Shown here piece by piece: positions 12,224 to 23,160 of a DNA stretch of 64,000 bases; position 1 is the stretch's first letter, and every line of letters starts with the position of its first letter. The notes beneath the pieces were generated by a model. The model ran no database searches. It was not told where the DNA came from and saw only the letters and a list, made by a program, of their open reading frames with translations. Source of the stretch: Phymatolithon calcareum. Lineage: Eukaryota; Rhodophyta; Florideophyceae; Hapalidiales. Location: assembly GCA_977006965.1 (NCBI GenBank), contig OZ345377.1, positions 930,001-994,000 of the forward strand, in the 5' to 3' direction. The position numbers were made by a program, and so were the translations under genes.

Positions 12224-12739
12224 TCAACTCTTTTTCGACGGCCCTCCGCTGTGACCGCCTCTATTCGACGGAGACCCACCCTTCCGACCACGTTTTGCGG
12301 CCATTAAACTCACATTCGCAGGACTTTTGGACCCCGCACTCTTCGGTGCCGCACGTTGTGCCGTCGCCCACAAACGCACAAGCTCCGGGTCCACAGGCGG
12401 TGGTTTTCCCTTCGACCCAGACAGGGCACGGTCCAGCAAGTCGATGGCAGCCGCGGAAGTAATCTCCTTCCGCCCGCCGAAGAGTCGAGACATTTCCGAG
12501 GAGAGCCTCACCATTCCAGGGGCAGATGTAGGCGGTGGTGGAGCAGACGAGGACCCTGGCTTCCCGGAAGCTAACGCTTCAAGTTGCGTGATTAGCTCGT
12601 TGAGCATTGCATTTTGTTCAACCAAGTGCGATTTTTCCGCGGTTAGTTGCGCTTTATGTATTTTCTGGCGCTGGCGGGAAGCAACTGCGGCTTCCAGGTT
12701 GCGCTGCTTGCGGTCCTTTTTCTTGTCTCCCGACGACAT
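12224..12739 (-). CDS. bZIP-type transcription factor-like protein (paralogue 1)
   Basis: A single-exon frame of 171 residues. Residues 10-26 are a canonical bZIP basic region following the N-x2-AA-x2-S-R rule: Asn14, Ala17, Ala18, Ser21, Arg22. The first zipper leucine, Leu32, is ten residues after Arg22, then Leu39, Leu46 and Leu53 follow at exact heptads. A proline/serine linker (about 58-75) leads to a conserved block at about 78-130 (RLFGGRKEI, IDLLDRALSGSKGK, DPELVRLWATAQRAAPK) and a basic, glycine-rich tail. bZIP proteins dimerise through the zipper and bind DNA in the nucleus; the C-terminal block is unknown to me. The ATG places the basic region at the extreme N-terminus, matching the paralogue at 32.9 kb. 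The frame ends in TGA and is GC-richer than its surroundings. No TATA box or intron was identified. Expression is not shown. Confidence 0.8.
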   Translation of the reverse strand: MSSGDKKKDRKQRNLEAAVASRQRQKIHKAQLTAEKSHLVEQNAMLNELITQLEALASGKPGSSSAPPPPTSAPGMVRLSSEMSRLFGGRKEITSAAAIDLLDRALSGSKGKPPPVDPELVRLWATAQRAAPKSAGSKSPANVSLMAAKRGRKGGSPSNRGGHSGGPSKKS

Positions 12740-15700
12740 GAGTAAAGGGGGGAGGTCCCCGATGACAAAAATGAATGAAGAGCGAGAATCAAAACTTGCT
12801 GGGGTGATCTCGCTCCGAAGTCAACGACTTCGTTTTGAAAATTTGGCGACATAGGACATCAGTCTGCTTTTATGCTGTTTTTTCGAACGACGCGTAGTGA
12901 TCACTTCATTTATTGGGGATAGCTGACTATGAGACGGGTCGGAGTTTGGGTGAACTAAGTGGCATGGAAATCGTTTTGTCACAGGAACGTTAGTTTAGGG
13001 CCGATAACTACCCCCTAAAGTTGCTGTCATGTAATCGATGAGAATCATACATCCAAGTATCGGACAGTCCGCCCTCTTTTCCACATGAGATCATACGATA
13101 TAAGATTGCCACTCTCAATGCATTGAAGATGAACAGAAGTAATCTCTCTTGTTACAGTCTTTTTCCAAGCTCTCCATTGGCACCATCACCTGATCGCTAT
13201 GTAGCAAAAGAGGTTCATCAAATAGTGGGTTTCATTGTTTATGATATTTGATGCTCCAAGCACTGCTGATTTAAATGAAGATACTGTGCTAAACCGTACC
13301 ACACCACTCTATCTACTACTGGTCAATGACATAAGTCTAAAACTATGGATGAGAGACTCCGTGAATTCAGAAACAACTGATGAATGTTCAATCCAAATAT
13401 TTCTCCTCGCCGGCTGGAGGCAATGATCGAAACAGGTCCGCCGAACACTTTTGCCGGGCAAAAAGCTATACTAATATCCAACGTGTAGATATGATTGAAA
13501 TTTTAAGAATAATATTCCAACATCTATGCGGCTTTAGGAACGTCAGTAATCAAGTTGCTTTGAAAATGAGTGAGCAGTATTCGAGGAATGACTGTGCGCG
13601 ATGTCGGCGATTGCATGCTGCCGCTGACTTCTTTCGCTTCGTCGTAGGTATCCACATGACATAACACTTGCAGCAGAATGAATGCACGCTTCACAGCTTT
13701 AAGTCACTCTTCCTTTAGAAAATTCCACAGGAAGAAACAAGTGTGATTCCACGGTCCGCGAGTGCGCGTGGACGACCAGAATATTGGCCTGCCCTCCACT
13801 GTGCAACACACGTTTCCTTCTCATTCATGTATTGCAGCTCGTTCGGATCCCTTGTACAACGCGGGAAAAGACTCCCACAATACTCAATTAACGTGGCAAA
13901 ACTGGGAGAAAAAACCAAGGCGGACTCTTCACACCAAACTGGCACAACCGGCATGCGAGCCCAAAACATATCCATTGATTGCATCTGTGATACACAACTC
14001 CCAGTGGCAGTTTCACCACTATACCACAGGTGGATAGGACACAGTTTCACCATGGAAAGTGATCAAAATAGATTTTCCGTTGGGAACACGCACGGGCCGA
14101 AGGTTGTTATGGCGGAGAATAAACTAAAACTACACAACCACCTCATATTCTGAAAGGAAATTCCACTTCATGTCTGCCGTAGAGCGAGGTCAAAGCAAGT
14201 AATACATCTTTTTATAACTAAGGTGAGCCCTACAAGCAAGAACACGAAGACTATACAGAATCTTGCCTTTTCGCACTTCAGTTTCGTTCTATTTCTTCTT
14301 ATTCTGAAAATTACTTGGGTTCCCTTTAGACTTCTTTCTCAGAAGGAGAAAGTCAATAACTGCAACCATATCGGGCTCTATTCTCTGATAGGCCCGGCGT
14401 TTCATGAAGGTATTAAAATGAACCAGCGACTGCAGCTCCAGGCTGGTTCACTTCCTGATATCAATCCTCTGCAACAGTATGCATAGAAGGAGCAATAAGT
14501 ACATTTGCAGCATAAGTCCCCGTGCGCTCATGTCGCCTATCTCTGTCCTCCGGGGGAATCGGAAACTTTGAACGCATCCTACAAGCCCATTTTCTGGGTG
14601 CACAATGAGTAAAACGTTCTGAGCCGATACGGGAGCTCTGTATGACTTGAAGATGTAAAATATCCTTTCCACATGCATAGTAGAGGTACGCTCTGCATAA
14701 CGCAGCTCAACGGAGATATTTCAATGAAAAAAGCATACACCACCACCATGAGCCGATACCACGACCAAGTTTGAGCTTGTCTGTCGAGACTGATGACCTG
14801 CACGTTACTGACTGGAAAGGCGCATGTGCGCGAGAGCCGGTCAGCTACCCCCGATAGAACGGGTCGGCACCTGTTGAACTCGGACGGACTCTGTACCGCT
14901 CTGCATCTGCGCATAAAGAATGAGGATAGGACATGGGCATAAAAAAGGTTATCTGGTGCCCGATGCCGCTACAGCAAAAAGGTGCTGCCGAGCCTGGAAT
15001 TGGAAGTGCAAGGGATCAGAGAATTATAAACGTTCATATAATCGAGTTTACTCATCACTAAATGCCCCGCAGGCATCACAAACTTTGCAAAATGATTACT
15101 GACATGAACAATGGCAATGCTACTTTGCCCCTCTTTCTGCATGGAGTGGGAAACGTGGCGACGAGACGACATGGCCAACTGACTCTGGAATGTGCACTCC
15201 ACCGAATGGGAGGAAGGAAGACACTGCGCAGGGGACTATCCACTGGAATTTGTCATTCAGGAACACTTGACGGGCGGCAAAGAAGGATGGGGACTATTAC
15301 TATACCACTGCCAAAGCGTCTTGCTGGCAAAGGATTAAATCCGTCTCAGAAGAGAAGAGTTGGAACGGTGCACTTGCACAGCGCCCAATGGACAGTTTTT
15401 TGAAGCACACAATGTCCTCCCTTGCGTTCAAAACGAAGACTCTGCTCTCGCCGCAAATGCATCTTTCTACACAGTGGGTGTGAACTATGACGGCTTGAAT
15501 AACGCGCATAATAGAGTCAGTGATAAGCGAAGCAATAAAATCACCTCGTTCTCTGCAAGAGAGGGACGATACAATGGCAACCGAGATTCCACAATACCCC
15601 GTTCTGTAATTTTCAAGCTGTCCAATATTCAGGTGAAAGGAAAGAGGATGAGGAGAAGTGTGCTCCAGGAAAGTGGCCTCATAGCCCTCATAATTGTCGC

Positions 15701-17083
15701 AATTTAGCAATACAGAGAGAGCACATAACAAAATGCAGCCACAGATAATGTCCTATGTGTGGGCCTAAATGAGGTTCAAAAATATCTAAGTGGCATGAAG
15801 TGAGCACTAGACAGGAGTGGAATTTCAAATCTCGCTTTCGGAGAGCGGTCTGCTGTGAAGTCCATGACGATCGGAGATTGTTGCACAATGCCTTCATTTC
15901 TAACCTCCATTGTATATGCGCAACGGTGGAAGGGTTTGTCTGTCAGCTCTCGCTTTACTCGAAGAATAGGGATAATGAATGGTAGAGTGGTATGAGGCTC
16001 TCTGCACGTGTTAAATCGCTAGCTGTAGTGTAAATGGAAGAATACATAGTACACCCCGGCATTACTATGTGCTCCGTTATGAGCGATGAAGAGGGGATTC
16101 TGAGTGTGCAGTGAAGGAGAATTTTTGACACTTCTTTTCCGCTTAACAGAAGTCCTACAGAGCTGGATAAAAGGTATGCTTTGAATGTAGGGATGGAAGA
16201 CAGAGGAATGCAGGCGTGAAATAGAAATTATGCTGTATTCTGAAGACGAAGTTGGTGATCCATTATGAACATGATCAATCCGTCCGACGACGATGGAGAT
16301 TACAGCCCGAGGTTCTTCGCTTTTAACTAAGAATCCATGTACGAACCAGGAAAAAACGGCCTTCAAAATATGGAGTCTGAAAAACCATCAAATCAGCTGC
16401 TTACTTCTTAGAAAAGAAACAAATTCCAATGGCTTCGGAAGCTTCCGATCTATGGATTGCAATCTCCATCGTAGAGGTGATATGTTTCTCGCTGCAGCCA
16501 GAGTACGCAAGAAAAAGAGCGATTTAGGTGCAAAATATGATATTCGTCGTTTCCGGGAATGAAAATTACTTCGCTTGCGGAGCCGATGTGAAGTCAGCAA
16601 GCGGCTGAACATCGCACGCACAGAAGCCAAAAAATGCACGCAATTTGAACACCGGCCATAGTGTTAGAATCTATACCTTATCCGCTATCCCATGCAGTGG
16701 GCCTCGACGCTGTCATGACCGTAGCGGATCGTAGCCTGTGTCCCGGTTGCTGCATGGATTCTTCGTTGAAGTAACGTTTATTGCTTGCGCTGACGGAATA
16801 CAAGCGAAATTGAAAAACATATTGCAGTTCAGTGTTCAATTAAATTGAGCTTATGCCGGGTACAAATCTGTGATTGCGGCAGAGTTCGTAGATACGCAGA
16901 TGATTTAGACTTTGTCAGAGTTCGGGTTGCGTTACATTCATAAAGCTATTATCTCTATAGCGGCAATCTAATTTAAATGCCGTCGTACAAATGGATGTTT
17001 GGACTTGGAGATCGGTTTCGTGATGGCGAAGTGCAACAATCTGCGAGCAGTTTGGTTGATGAGGAACCGGAGCAGAGTGTATA
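12740..17083. other. Gene-poor stretch with one possible Copia relic
   Basis: No supported gene. Frames at 13,380-13,664, 13,743-14,153 and 14,448-14,914 are unrecognised and overlap on both strands. At about 15,040-15,400 the plus strand has YSSLNAP, then MNNGNATLPLFLHGVGNVAT and LTLECALHR. This loosely follows the Copia protease/pre-integrase pattern (DSGA..H, then G-x-G, then L..VLH), so a very old Copia relic is possible but weak. 15,400-17,083 shows nothing recognisable up to the TA before the Tigger element. Confidence 0.3.
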
Positions 17084-17105
17084 CAGTCGAACCTGTATAG
17101 CTGCA
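17084..17105 (+). repeat. Left terminal inverted repeat of the Tigger element
   Basis: 22 bases beginning CAGTCGAACC, a perfect inverted match to 19,914-19,935. Preceded by TA. Confidence 0.93.
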
Positions 17106-17305
17106 GCACGGCGGTAAAGCAGCTTGATATGCAGTAATAGAGGTTTTGCAGTCTTGGAGGCTTTATCGTAAGGGGCTAAAGAAACAATCTACCCAATCGT
17201 TCAGGAGGCTCAGTTGAACCAATCAGTGAACTTTCTCTGCTGGGGCCCCTTCTTGTGGTCGGAGCGAATCTTACGTTGCGATGCGTAGATGGCGCGCCGC
17301 ACAGA

Positions 17306-18814
17306 TCACGAACACTCTCCTCTCTCGTCCATGATCTCTAGTGCCAAACTCAGATGACATAACTGCTCAGCAAGCGACAATTTCGGCTTGTTCTCCTGTT
17401 CAACAATCTCAGCGGCTTCGCTGGTCTCAATAGGATTCATTTCATGCAGGATATCGCCGACAAGTGTCGCCTCTTCCACATCTGCGATGCAGACATCCTC
17501 CTCATTTGGGCTGACGAGGTCGCCTATATTGATGCGCATGCGCGGCGGCAAAACTTCAGCGAGAAGCTGTGCGAGCTCCGTATTCTCTCGCTCAATCATC
17601 TCTGTCGTCGTCGTGGATACGCTGTCTCCGAGCAAGTGGTCGACTATTCCCGTGTGGAGCCAGCAATTAAAGATAGTTTCTTCTTTCATCTCCTGCCAGT
17701 TGTCGCGCATCCAGCGCATAGCCGTTAGCTGGTCTATTTTGTGAACATCGTCTTCGGTGCACTGCGTACTGTCCAGGAAGCCGAGTGCGCGAGAAATTTG
17801 GGGGCGCCTGTAGCGAGTTTTAAGGGCGGCGATAATCCCGGCATCCATCGGCTTTATATGAGAGGTCGTGTTGGGTGGGAGGAAAATGACCTCGACGTGT
17901 TGCAGGTCCGGCAGTGTTTGGGCCGTTCCATGCGCCGAACAGTTGTCGATGAGCAGTGCGGCCTTCCTCCCGGGAGTGGCGCCAATGAAGTGGTCGAAGT
18001 GCTTCAACCAGGCAAAGAACAACTCGCTGTTCATCCATGACTTATTATTGAAATAGTAATCGAAGCCCAGCTCGTGTCCGTACTTCCCTCGAAAAGGGCG
18101 AGGGCGATAAGCTCGGCCGATAAACATTAGTGGAAACTTTTCGGTTCCATCTGCATTAGCGCAAGCAAGGTAGGCCATGCGTACCTTTTTCCGACATGGT
18201 AGTGCATTTCGTGCTATAGTTTGAGCCGAAGCAAGCTGATAAAAATGCCCAAAATCGTCTGCGTTGAAGACGTCATTTAGTGCAAAACTTGCTAGTTTTT
18301 CCTTGATGACCGGGAGCTTCTGTCGTATCGCAGCAATGTCGGCATCTCCTGACTCTCCGCGTGATTTGTGGACCCGAAAGAGGTGGCGCTGCTTGAATTG
18401 TTGGAGCCAACCGTTTGAAAAATTTAGCTTCAGTTGCTTGCTCTCCGGAAGCTGCTCATTTACTTGCACAAGAAGTCGGTCACCCTTCTCTTTTATCATG
18501 TCACCCATAACAGCAAGACGGCAAGACTCCATGTTGCATACCCATTGAGCGAGTTTTGCATCAAGGGCACTGCTCACCAGGGGCCCAGACTTTTTCTGCG
18601 AGGTGAGTCCGCGCTTACGAATGTTTCCCGCAGAAGAGCGCAAGTGCGAAATGGTGGAGCTGGAAGGGGAAAATGGTAGTTTGAATTTGTCCTTTGCCCA
18701 TATAGCGATATTGACGAGAGTGAAGGACTCGCCCTGTGAGTTCCGTCGATCAATTTCCTGCAGGATCCGAATTTTTTTGGCATTCGTCAGGTATTTAGGA
18801 GCTTTCTTGCCCAT
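17306..18814 (-). CDS. pogo/Tigger-like DDE transposase (502 aa, intact)
   Basis: This is the transposase of the surrounding element; it would cut and paste DNA between its TIRs. Residues 1-60 are a basic, helix-rich segment where related proteins have an N-terminal helix-turn-helix. Residues about 80-150 resemble the CENP-B/Tc5-type DNA-binding domain (FSNGWLQQFKQRH at 131-144). The DDE_1 catalytic core follows: Asp186 in FNADDFGHFY (the family usually has N-x-DETG), Asp290 in LLIDNCSAH and Asp324 in PNTTSHIKPMDAGII, giving DD33D spacing. The C-terminal third is acidic. The ATG at 18,814 begins MGKKAPKYLT; the frame ends in TGA. No internal stop or frameshift is present and the length is normal for the family. 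The Asp-Phe replacing the usual Glu-Thr after the first Asp is the one departure noted. Confidence 0.93.
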   Translation of the reverse strand: MGKKAPKYLTNAKKIRILQEIDRRNSQGESFTLVNIAIWAKDKFKLPFSPSSSTISHLRSSAGNIRKRGLTSQKKSGPLVSSALDAKLAQWVCNMESCRLAVMGDMIKEKGDRLLVQVNEQLPESKQLKLNFSNGWLQQFKQRHLFRVHKSRGESGDADIAAIRQKLPVIKEKLASFALNDVFNADDFGHFYQLASAQTIARNALPCRKKVRMAYLACANADGTEKFPLMFIGRAYRPRPFRGKYGHELGFDYYFNNKSWMNSELFFAWLKHFDHFIGATPGRKAALLIDNCSAHGTAQTLPDLQHVEVIFLPPNTTSHIKPMDAGIIAALKTRYRRPQISRALGFLDSTQCTEDDVHKIDQLTAMRWMRDNWQEMKEETIFNCWLHTGIVDHLLGDSVSTTTTEMIERENTELAQLLAEVLPPRMRINIGDLVSPNEEDVCIADVEEATLVGDILHEMNPIETSEAAEIVEQENKPKLSLAEQLCHLSLALEIMDERGECS

Positions 18815-19913
18815 GGTGTTAAAGACAGAGAGCAGCGAAGGTGAGACGCAGAGGAAAGGAGATGGGTGGTGAAGGATTTGTTTAATGCTAGAGACGTGAG
18901 TAAAATAGCAGTCCTAAAATGATATCCGTTACAGAACGACTCCTCTCTAAACTACCACCTGCAGCTCGAACGGCACAATCGCAAGCCTACATCAAATAGC
19001 TGCTATCCACGTTAGCATTGTACGTCAACACCAAGCAAATGGTGCAGAGAGTCACTTTGGTCATTAGACGAGAGAAGCGGTTCTCTGACAGTTTAGTGCT
19101 AGCCTCCGGCATATAAAACGTTTTTGCAATTCGAGATGGAGGACCCATTACCCGTCGGCCCGCTGTCACCATCATAGAGCTCCATAAATACTGTAGTGCG
19201 CTGTGCGAAGGTGCAGTCGTGCTCGCACGAAAGGTCGCTGGTCATCTTGTGCAATGTTACGGCGGAATGTAGCCGAGTATCAGATCTGAGCGCATGAAGG
19301 CCATCAGCGGGGCAGGGCAGATGCCGCAAGTCCGCATCAACACAGCTTGACCGCTGAGCAGAACCGACTGAGATCGTGCTCGGTGTTCGGTGCGAGACGC
19401 ACGGCCACAGCACTCCAATATCGAATCACATAACACGAGGAATCAGGCGGAGAGTACTTTGTGCGCTGAAAACACAACTGCGTTCGAGGCACGCCGCACT
19501 GCAGCACGCCAGATATATTTCCGTTGCATGCCTCTCTCTCGGCAAGCGACCGTCTGTAGGGCGCAATGAGCGATGTTCGGATGCAATGAGGCTGCCGAGC
19601 TTTGCGAAAACACATACGGAGGCGTGCTGGTATGCGCAGTGGTGTTTCCTGCAGGGATGAGCATCATCAAATAACGCTATTCTATGTAGCACATGGAACT
19701 TACTTGGCAAGCAGCCCTGCACGATTTATGACGAGAGCCAGTCTCTGTTGCAATCCGTGCTATCAAAATTTTATTCAAAATTAAGGGTGGCATTTCCTTC
19801 AGTTGCACTAATGCAGTTTGCAAGGTAGGTTTAAATTTAGTTACTTTTCGGGATATACCAAATCGGTCTAGACGATTCGATTGCACGAATGCAGGTTTTG
19901 CAGCTATACGGGT

Positions 19914-19935
19914 TGCAGCTATACAGGTTCGACTG
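19914..19935 (-). repeat. Right terminal inverted repeat of the Tigger element
   Basis: Inverted match to 17,084-17,105, followed by TA at 19,936-19,937. The adjacent inner copy of GCAGCTATAC..GGTT lies at about 19,899-19,912. Confidence 0.93.
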
Positions 19936-20013
19936 TAGAGTAGTGGTTCGGAATATCATAAAGACAGCTGCTCACTGTCTGACAGTCATTATCAATTCCG
20001 ACAGAGGGCAAGG

Positions 20014-20407
20014 ATGAGGACTTTGCACAGGCACAGAGGGATATTGATACTTACAAGAGCACGAACTGCCGTGGAAGGAAAGGTCACCCACAAGGGTGAA
20101 AAGTTGCGAAGCTATTGGGTATGGAGCGAGACGGAGAAGGCCAAAAAACGCAAAATCGCCGTGGATATGAGCGAGAATCCGAACCCCGTAGTCCAAATCA
20201 AGTCGAGGAAGCACAAACTTTGGGCAGCCAAATGGTTTTTCGGCCGCTTCCCTCCGCGAAATCCGTCGGCATATATCGACAACTACGACGAATAGCATCG
20301 ATGCTGCTGGAAACCCTTCAACGCAACCTTACGCAGAGGAAGTGAAAGAAGCGATGGACAAACTAATGATGCTAGAAAGCGAGATGCAAGAGGAGATGAT
20401 GGTGTGA
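20014..20407 (+). pseudogene. Unrecognised basic/acidic protein, one frameshift
   Basis: Starting at 20,014 (MRTLHRHRGI...), 93 codons run to a TAG at 20,293-20,295. Shifting by one base there continues a plausible protein for 37 more codons to TGA at 20,405-20,407. The joined product would be about 130 residues. The N-terminal part is basic (KAKKRKIAVDMSE), the middle has RKHKLWAAKWFFGRFPP, and the C-terminus is an acidic helix with repeated Met/Glu. It lies 80 bp outside the Tigger element. I recognise no family. The frameshift may be real or a sequence error; chance cannot be excluded. Confidence 0.3.
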
Positions 20408-21040
20408 TGATGGAGGCAATATGTTGTAGTCTTCCCTAGAAGGGTTACAGCGCAATGCGAAGCTGCTCTGATGACGGCTTGCGCTGGCGTTTAGGGCTAA
20501 AAAAACCTACAATTTCCCCCCGCCCCCCCCCCCCCATTATCAATTCCAACCAAATCATATTGTAGCTGACGTAGCTGCTCTCAATGTGGATTTTTTAATG
20601 CAGAGAGAGAAAAAGTATCGTCCGATCGCTGAGATGGTGTGTGGTGAGCTAGTGTAGTGCACTCTGCAGGCAGACGGTATGCTTTACGGGGAAAACTCTA
20701 AGCGTAAGAAAGTGATGCATTTCAAGCGCCGTGGCAAACTTGTAAATTTACTTTTCAGAGCTGCAGTAGCGGGTTGATTGCTGACTCGTACAATTTGGTC
20801 ACTATTAACATGTGCGAGCGAGATGAGGTACACGGACGGACATGATGGCGCTCTTTGCTCTCGTGGTGGTGGGTGCACTTTTTTATTTCAGTTTATTTAA
20901 AAGCCGCACAGATTGGCAGATGCACTGCGAGGGTAGAGCATTGCACTGAATTGGAAGTGTAAGGGGGGTGAACTGTTGACATGGCCAAGGATGACACGCG
21001 AGAACACTAATTAGAATTGGCGAAGTGACGACAGTGGATT
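20408..21040. other. No gene; poly-C tract
   Basis: Contains a 13-C run at 20,523-20,535 and no recognisable coding region. The word TTTATTTAAAAGCC near 20,890 resembles, in reverse orientation, the 3' end of the R1 repeat family, without further homology. Confidence 0.4.
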
Positions 21041-21049
21041 CTGTTTCTA

Positions 21050-21331
21050 ATGAGTCGGGGAGGACAGGAGGGAGAGAAGCTGACCGGACAGAACGGACTG
21101 CTAACGATAAAAGTCAAGGTTCCGGCGCGGGCGCCCTTGCCCGCGCCGGCGCAAATGGCCGCAGCGATCAAGCTGCACAAAACGCTTGTTTCGGCGGTAA
21201 TCCCGCCGGAAATGACTGGCGCGATCGCGAAGGCGCAGGCTTGGGACTCGGCGAATCGAGAACTCGCCATGCTCGAAATGCCAGACCCAACCCCGCCTTC
21301 GTCAAATTTCGAAGCAATCTTGCGAATTTAA
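21050..21331 (+). CDS. Hypothetical protein of the 21/27 kb repeat
   Basis: A 93-residue frame: a short charged start, a Pro/Ala-rich stretch (VPARAPLPAPAQ), then AAAIKLHKTLVSAV and a C-terminal part with TGAIAKAQAWDSANRELA. The copy at 26.9-27.1 kb encodes recognisable cognates (AASIKLHNVL, TGAIANTLAWD, ADRELATRE) interrupted by stops. Conservation of the translated sequence between two diverged copies suggests the frame was once coding. No domain is recognised and the ATG choice is uncertain. GC-rich relative to its surroundings, with a local inverted repeat around 21,128-21,148. Confidence 0.4.
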   Translation: MSRGGQEGEKLTGQNGLLTIKVKVPARAPLPAPAQMAAAIKLHKTLVSAVIPPEMTGAIAKAQAWDSANRELAMLEMPDPTPPSSNFEAILRI

Positions 21332-21660
21332 GCGGATATGATACAGGCCGGCTATCATAACCGGTCCGGCCACGCGTGCACCTGTGCATCGCAGGATGAA
21401 GACAAGAGCAGAGCCAGGAATCTATCCCCCCTCCAATGCAGGGTTTTTTGAAATGCCAAGAGCTGTGCTCCGGCCTTCCATGGGAGAAGACTATCACCTT
21501 CTGATAGTTTGTTAGTACATGGATTCCGCCCTGAGTGGTGTGCCGCAATGCCCAATGAAGCTGGAAGAGAGAACAGAAGGAGATGAAAGAAGGAAACGAG
21601 ATGACCACCTACCGTGAACATCAAGAATGGTTTCCAGCCCGGGTCTCCCTTTGAAGGACG
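21130..21660 (+). repeat. Repeat unit homologous to 26.9-28.0 kb (uninterrupted site)
   Basis: 21,150-21,490 aligns with 26,910-27,231, and 21,474-21,655 aligns with 27,765-27,955. In this copy the two halves are contiguous, joined at CCTTCCATGGGAGAAGAC (21,474-21,491). In the 27 kb copy a 533-bp R1 segment lies between two versions of the same word. This copy therefore represents the empty site. It includes the 93-codon frame at 21,050-21,331. Confidence 0.75.
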
Positions 21661-22631
21661 GCGGCCCGAAGCTCTGCACTTTGTGCGGCTTTTGAGCTGT
21701 TGTGACATCAAGTACCACTCGTATCTGTTGAAGTCTACTGTAGCCGTAAGGATGGGGAGCTGTTCAAGGACAACTCCGAAACCTGCAATAAAAAAAGAAA
21801 AAAAGGAGCCGGGCATAGTAAGATAAAGTTCTCAGAGAACCGAAGAGATGATTGGCGACGACTTTATTTTTGATATTATCGACGATCGTGATCATCAAGC
21901 ACATCGGGGAAGGGTTTTGAATTGGTCGAAGGGGTGCAAGTTGAACTCGACAATTCAGTATTTTGAAATGGAATGGTTTAGGCTTTGTGGTAGATAGCAA
22001 CATCCCTGTGAAACAAACCAAATGTGTGCATCGGTGTTTTAGAATTTATCGTATGAGCACATCATAATGGATTATCCGTTCTTGCAATCGATCTATCTAG
22101 TTATCTTTCAGAAATCTCTTCAAAAGTTTAAGTATTGCTTTTGACTCGTTCAGCCTGTCTATTTTACTTAACGAAGATAGTAGACTTTGCTCGAGGTTTA
22201 ACAACCAAGACTCCAGCGGTTAACCTGTGTTGGCCCTCTCGTAAAATCGTTTCTACTTTGCATTTCCTACAGCAGATAGGGACCGAACTGTCTCACCACT
22301 TCCTGAAACTAACTCATGTACGTTTTTAACTAGCGAACAACAAGACCCTTGAAATCTGGATTCAGATGAGTCGACATCGACTTATCAAACCGTGGCATCA
22401 ATGCGAAGCATAAACCGAGAATCTGATATCCCAAGTGTCTACTGTACGGACGTCTTCATCTGTGGACCAAGTCATTACTAAGCTAAAAAACTTAATATGA
22501 ATGGAGTGTAACAGTTTTTGTGGACCACATTCAGAAAGAAAGCACTTTTTCCCTCGGAGACTGCAACGTTTAGATACGGGGAGTAAAATTCAATCGTCGA
22601 CAGCAGAAAATCAGTGTCATGGGGATATGTA
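21661..22631. other. No gene recognised
   Basis: Overlapping short frames on both strands without recognisable motifs. Nothing connects this stretch to the neighbouring repeats. Confidence 0.4.
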
Positions 22632-23160
22632 ATGATTTATTTAAAAGCTCCCAACGCCTCACCTAGGAGTAACAGGGCTTTGCTTTCCGAACCGTTTTCC
22701 AATGTAGTGTAGTCTGGTCACTCATGGCCTCCTTCATTCGAATTTCTCTACTATCAAGTGAACGTGTGAGTCGTTTGCATTCACCTTCCACATCAGGGCC
22801 CAACTGCGCTGATGATAAAACGCGTTGGAGCGCAACCAGCTCACTTACCGCTGCGGTACCACAGTAAACATCCATTATCGATTTTCTCCATAATGGCGCT
22901 CTATTGAAAAGCAGTCTCAGGCATCTCGGCCGTGTCGTCCTGTCCTTTAAGCAGATGATCCCTGGTCGTTTGCTCGATCCAAAGGGACTCGCCACTGATC
23001 TTCCATTTTCTTCCTCTGTCCATACTTCGATTATTTCTCTTCTTCGGCTCTTCTTCGGCTCTTATTCGATACTGCTCCCCGTTCCGCTTTTTGCAAAAAT
23101 CAGTGTCATGATGTGACAAGATAACGATACTCGTCGGCGATTCAGTGGTCCTTTTCATAC
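22632..23160 (-). mobile_element. R1 repeat, longest copy
   Basis: Read on the minus strand this copy encodes, across one frameshift near 22,950, a protein with DRTTRPRCLRLLFNRAPLWR, then ELVALQRVLSSAQLGPDV, ECKRLTRSL and TTLHWKT. It ends in GGAGCTTTTAAATAAA at about 22,636-22,651. Other copies are at 27.2-27.76, 29.35-29.52, 34.03-34.28 and 60.57-60.68 kb. The short copies at 29, 34 and 60 kb start at different points but keep the 3' part, a pattern typical of target-primed retroposition. I do not recognise the protein. The segment upstream in the same direction (to 23,158) is charged and probably coiled. Confidence 0.65.

Larger units (their letters stand above)
17084..19935 (-). mobile_element. 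Complete pogo/Tigger-type DNA transposon
   Basis: The element begins CAGTCGAACCTGTATAGCTG at 17,084 and ends in its exact reverse complement at 19,935. The inverted repeat is 22 bp and perfect. TA dinucleotides flank both ends (17,082-17,083 and 19,936-19,937), the target duplication expected of the Tc1/mariner-pogo superfamily. Just inside the right end, the word GCAGCTATAC(G/A)GGTT is repeated, a possible extra transposase-binding site. It carries one transposase on the minus strand. The 1.1 kb between the transposase start and the right end has no recognisable gene and probably holds the promoter and untranslated leader. Intact TIRs, TSD and frame suggest a young insertion. Confidence 0.93.

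Noticed and set aside
12327-12854. 175-codon plus-strand frame opposite bZIP paralogue 1
   Set aside because: Antisense shadow: the minus frame has a full bZIP and a paralogue, while the plus frame is not conserved at 32.9 kb.
17388-18548. Several plus-strand frames across the Tigger transposase
   Set aside because: Antisense shadows of the intact 502-residue transposase.
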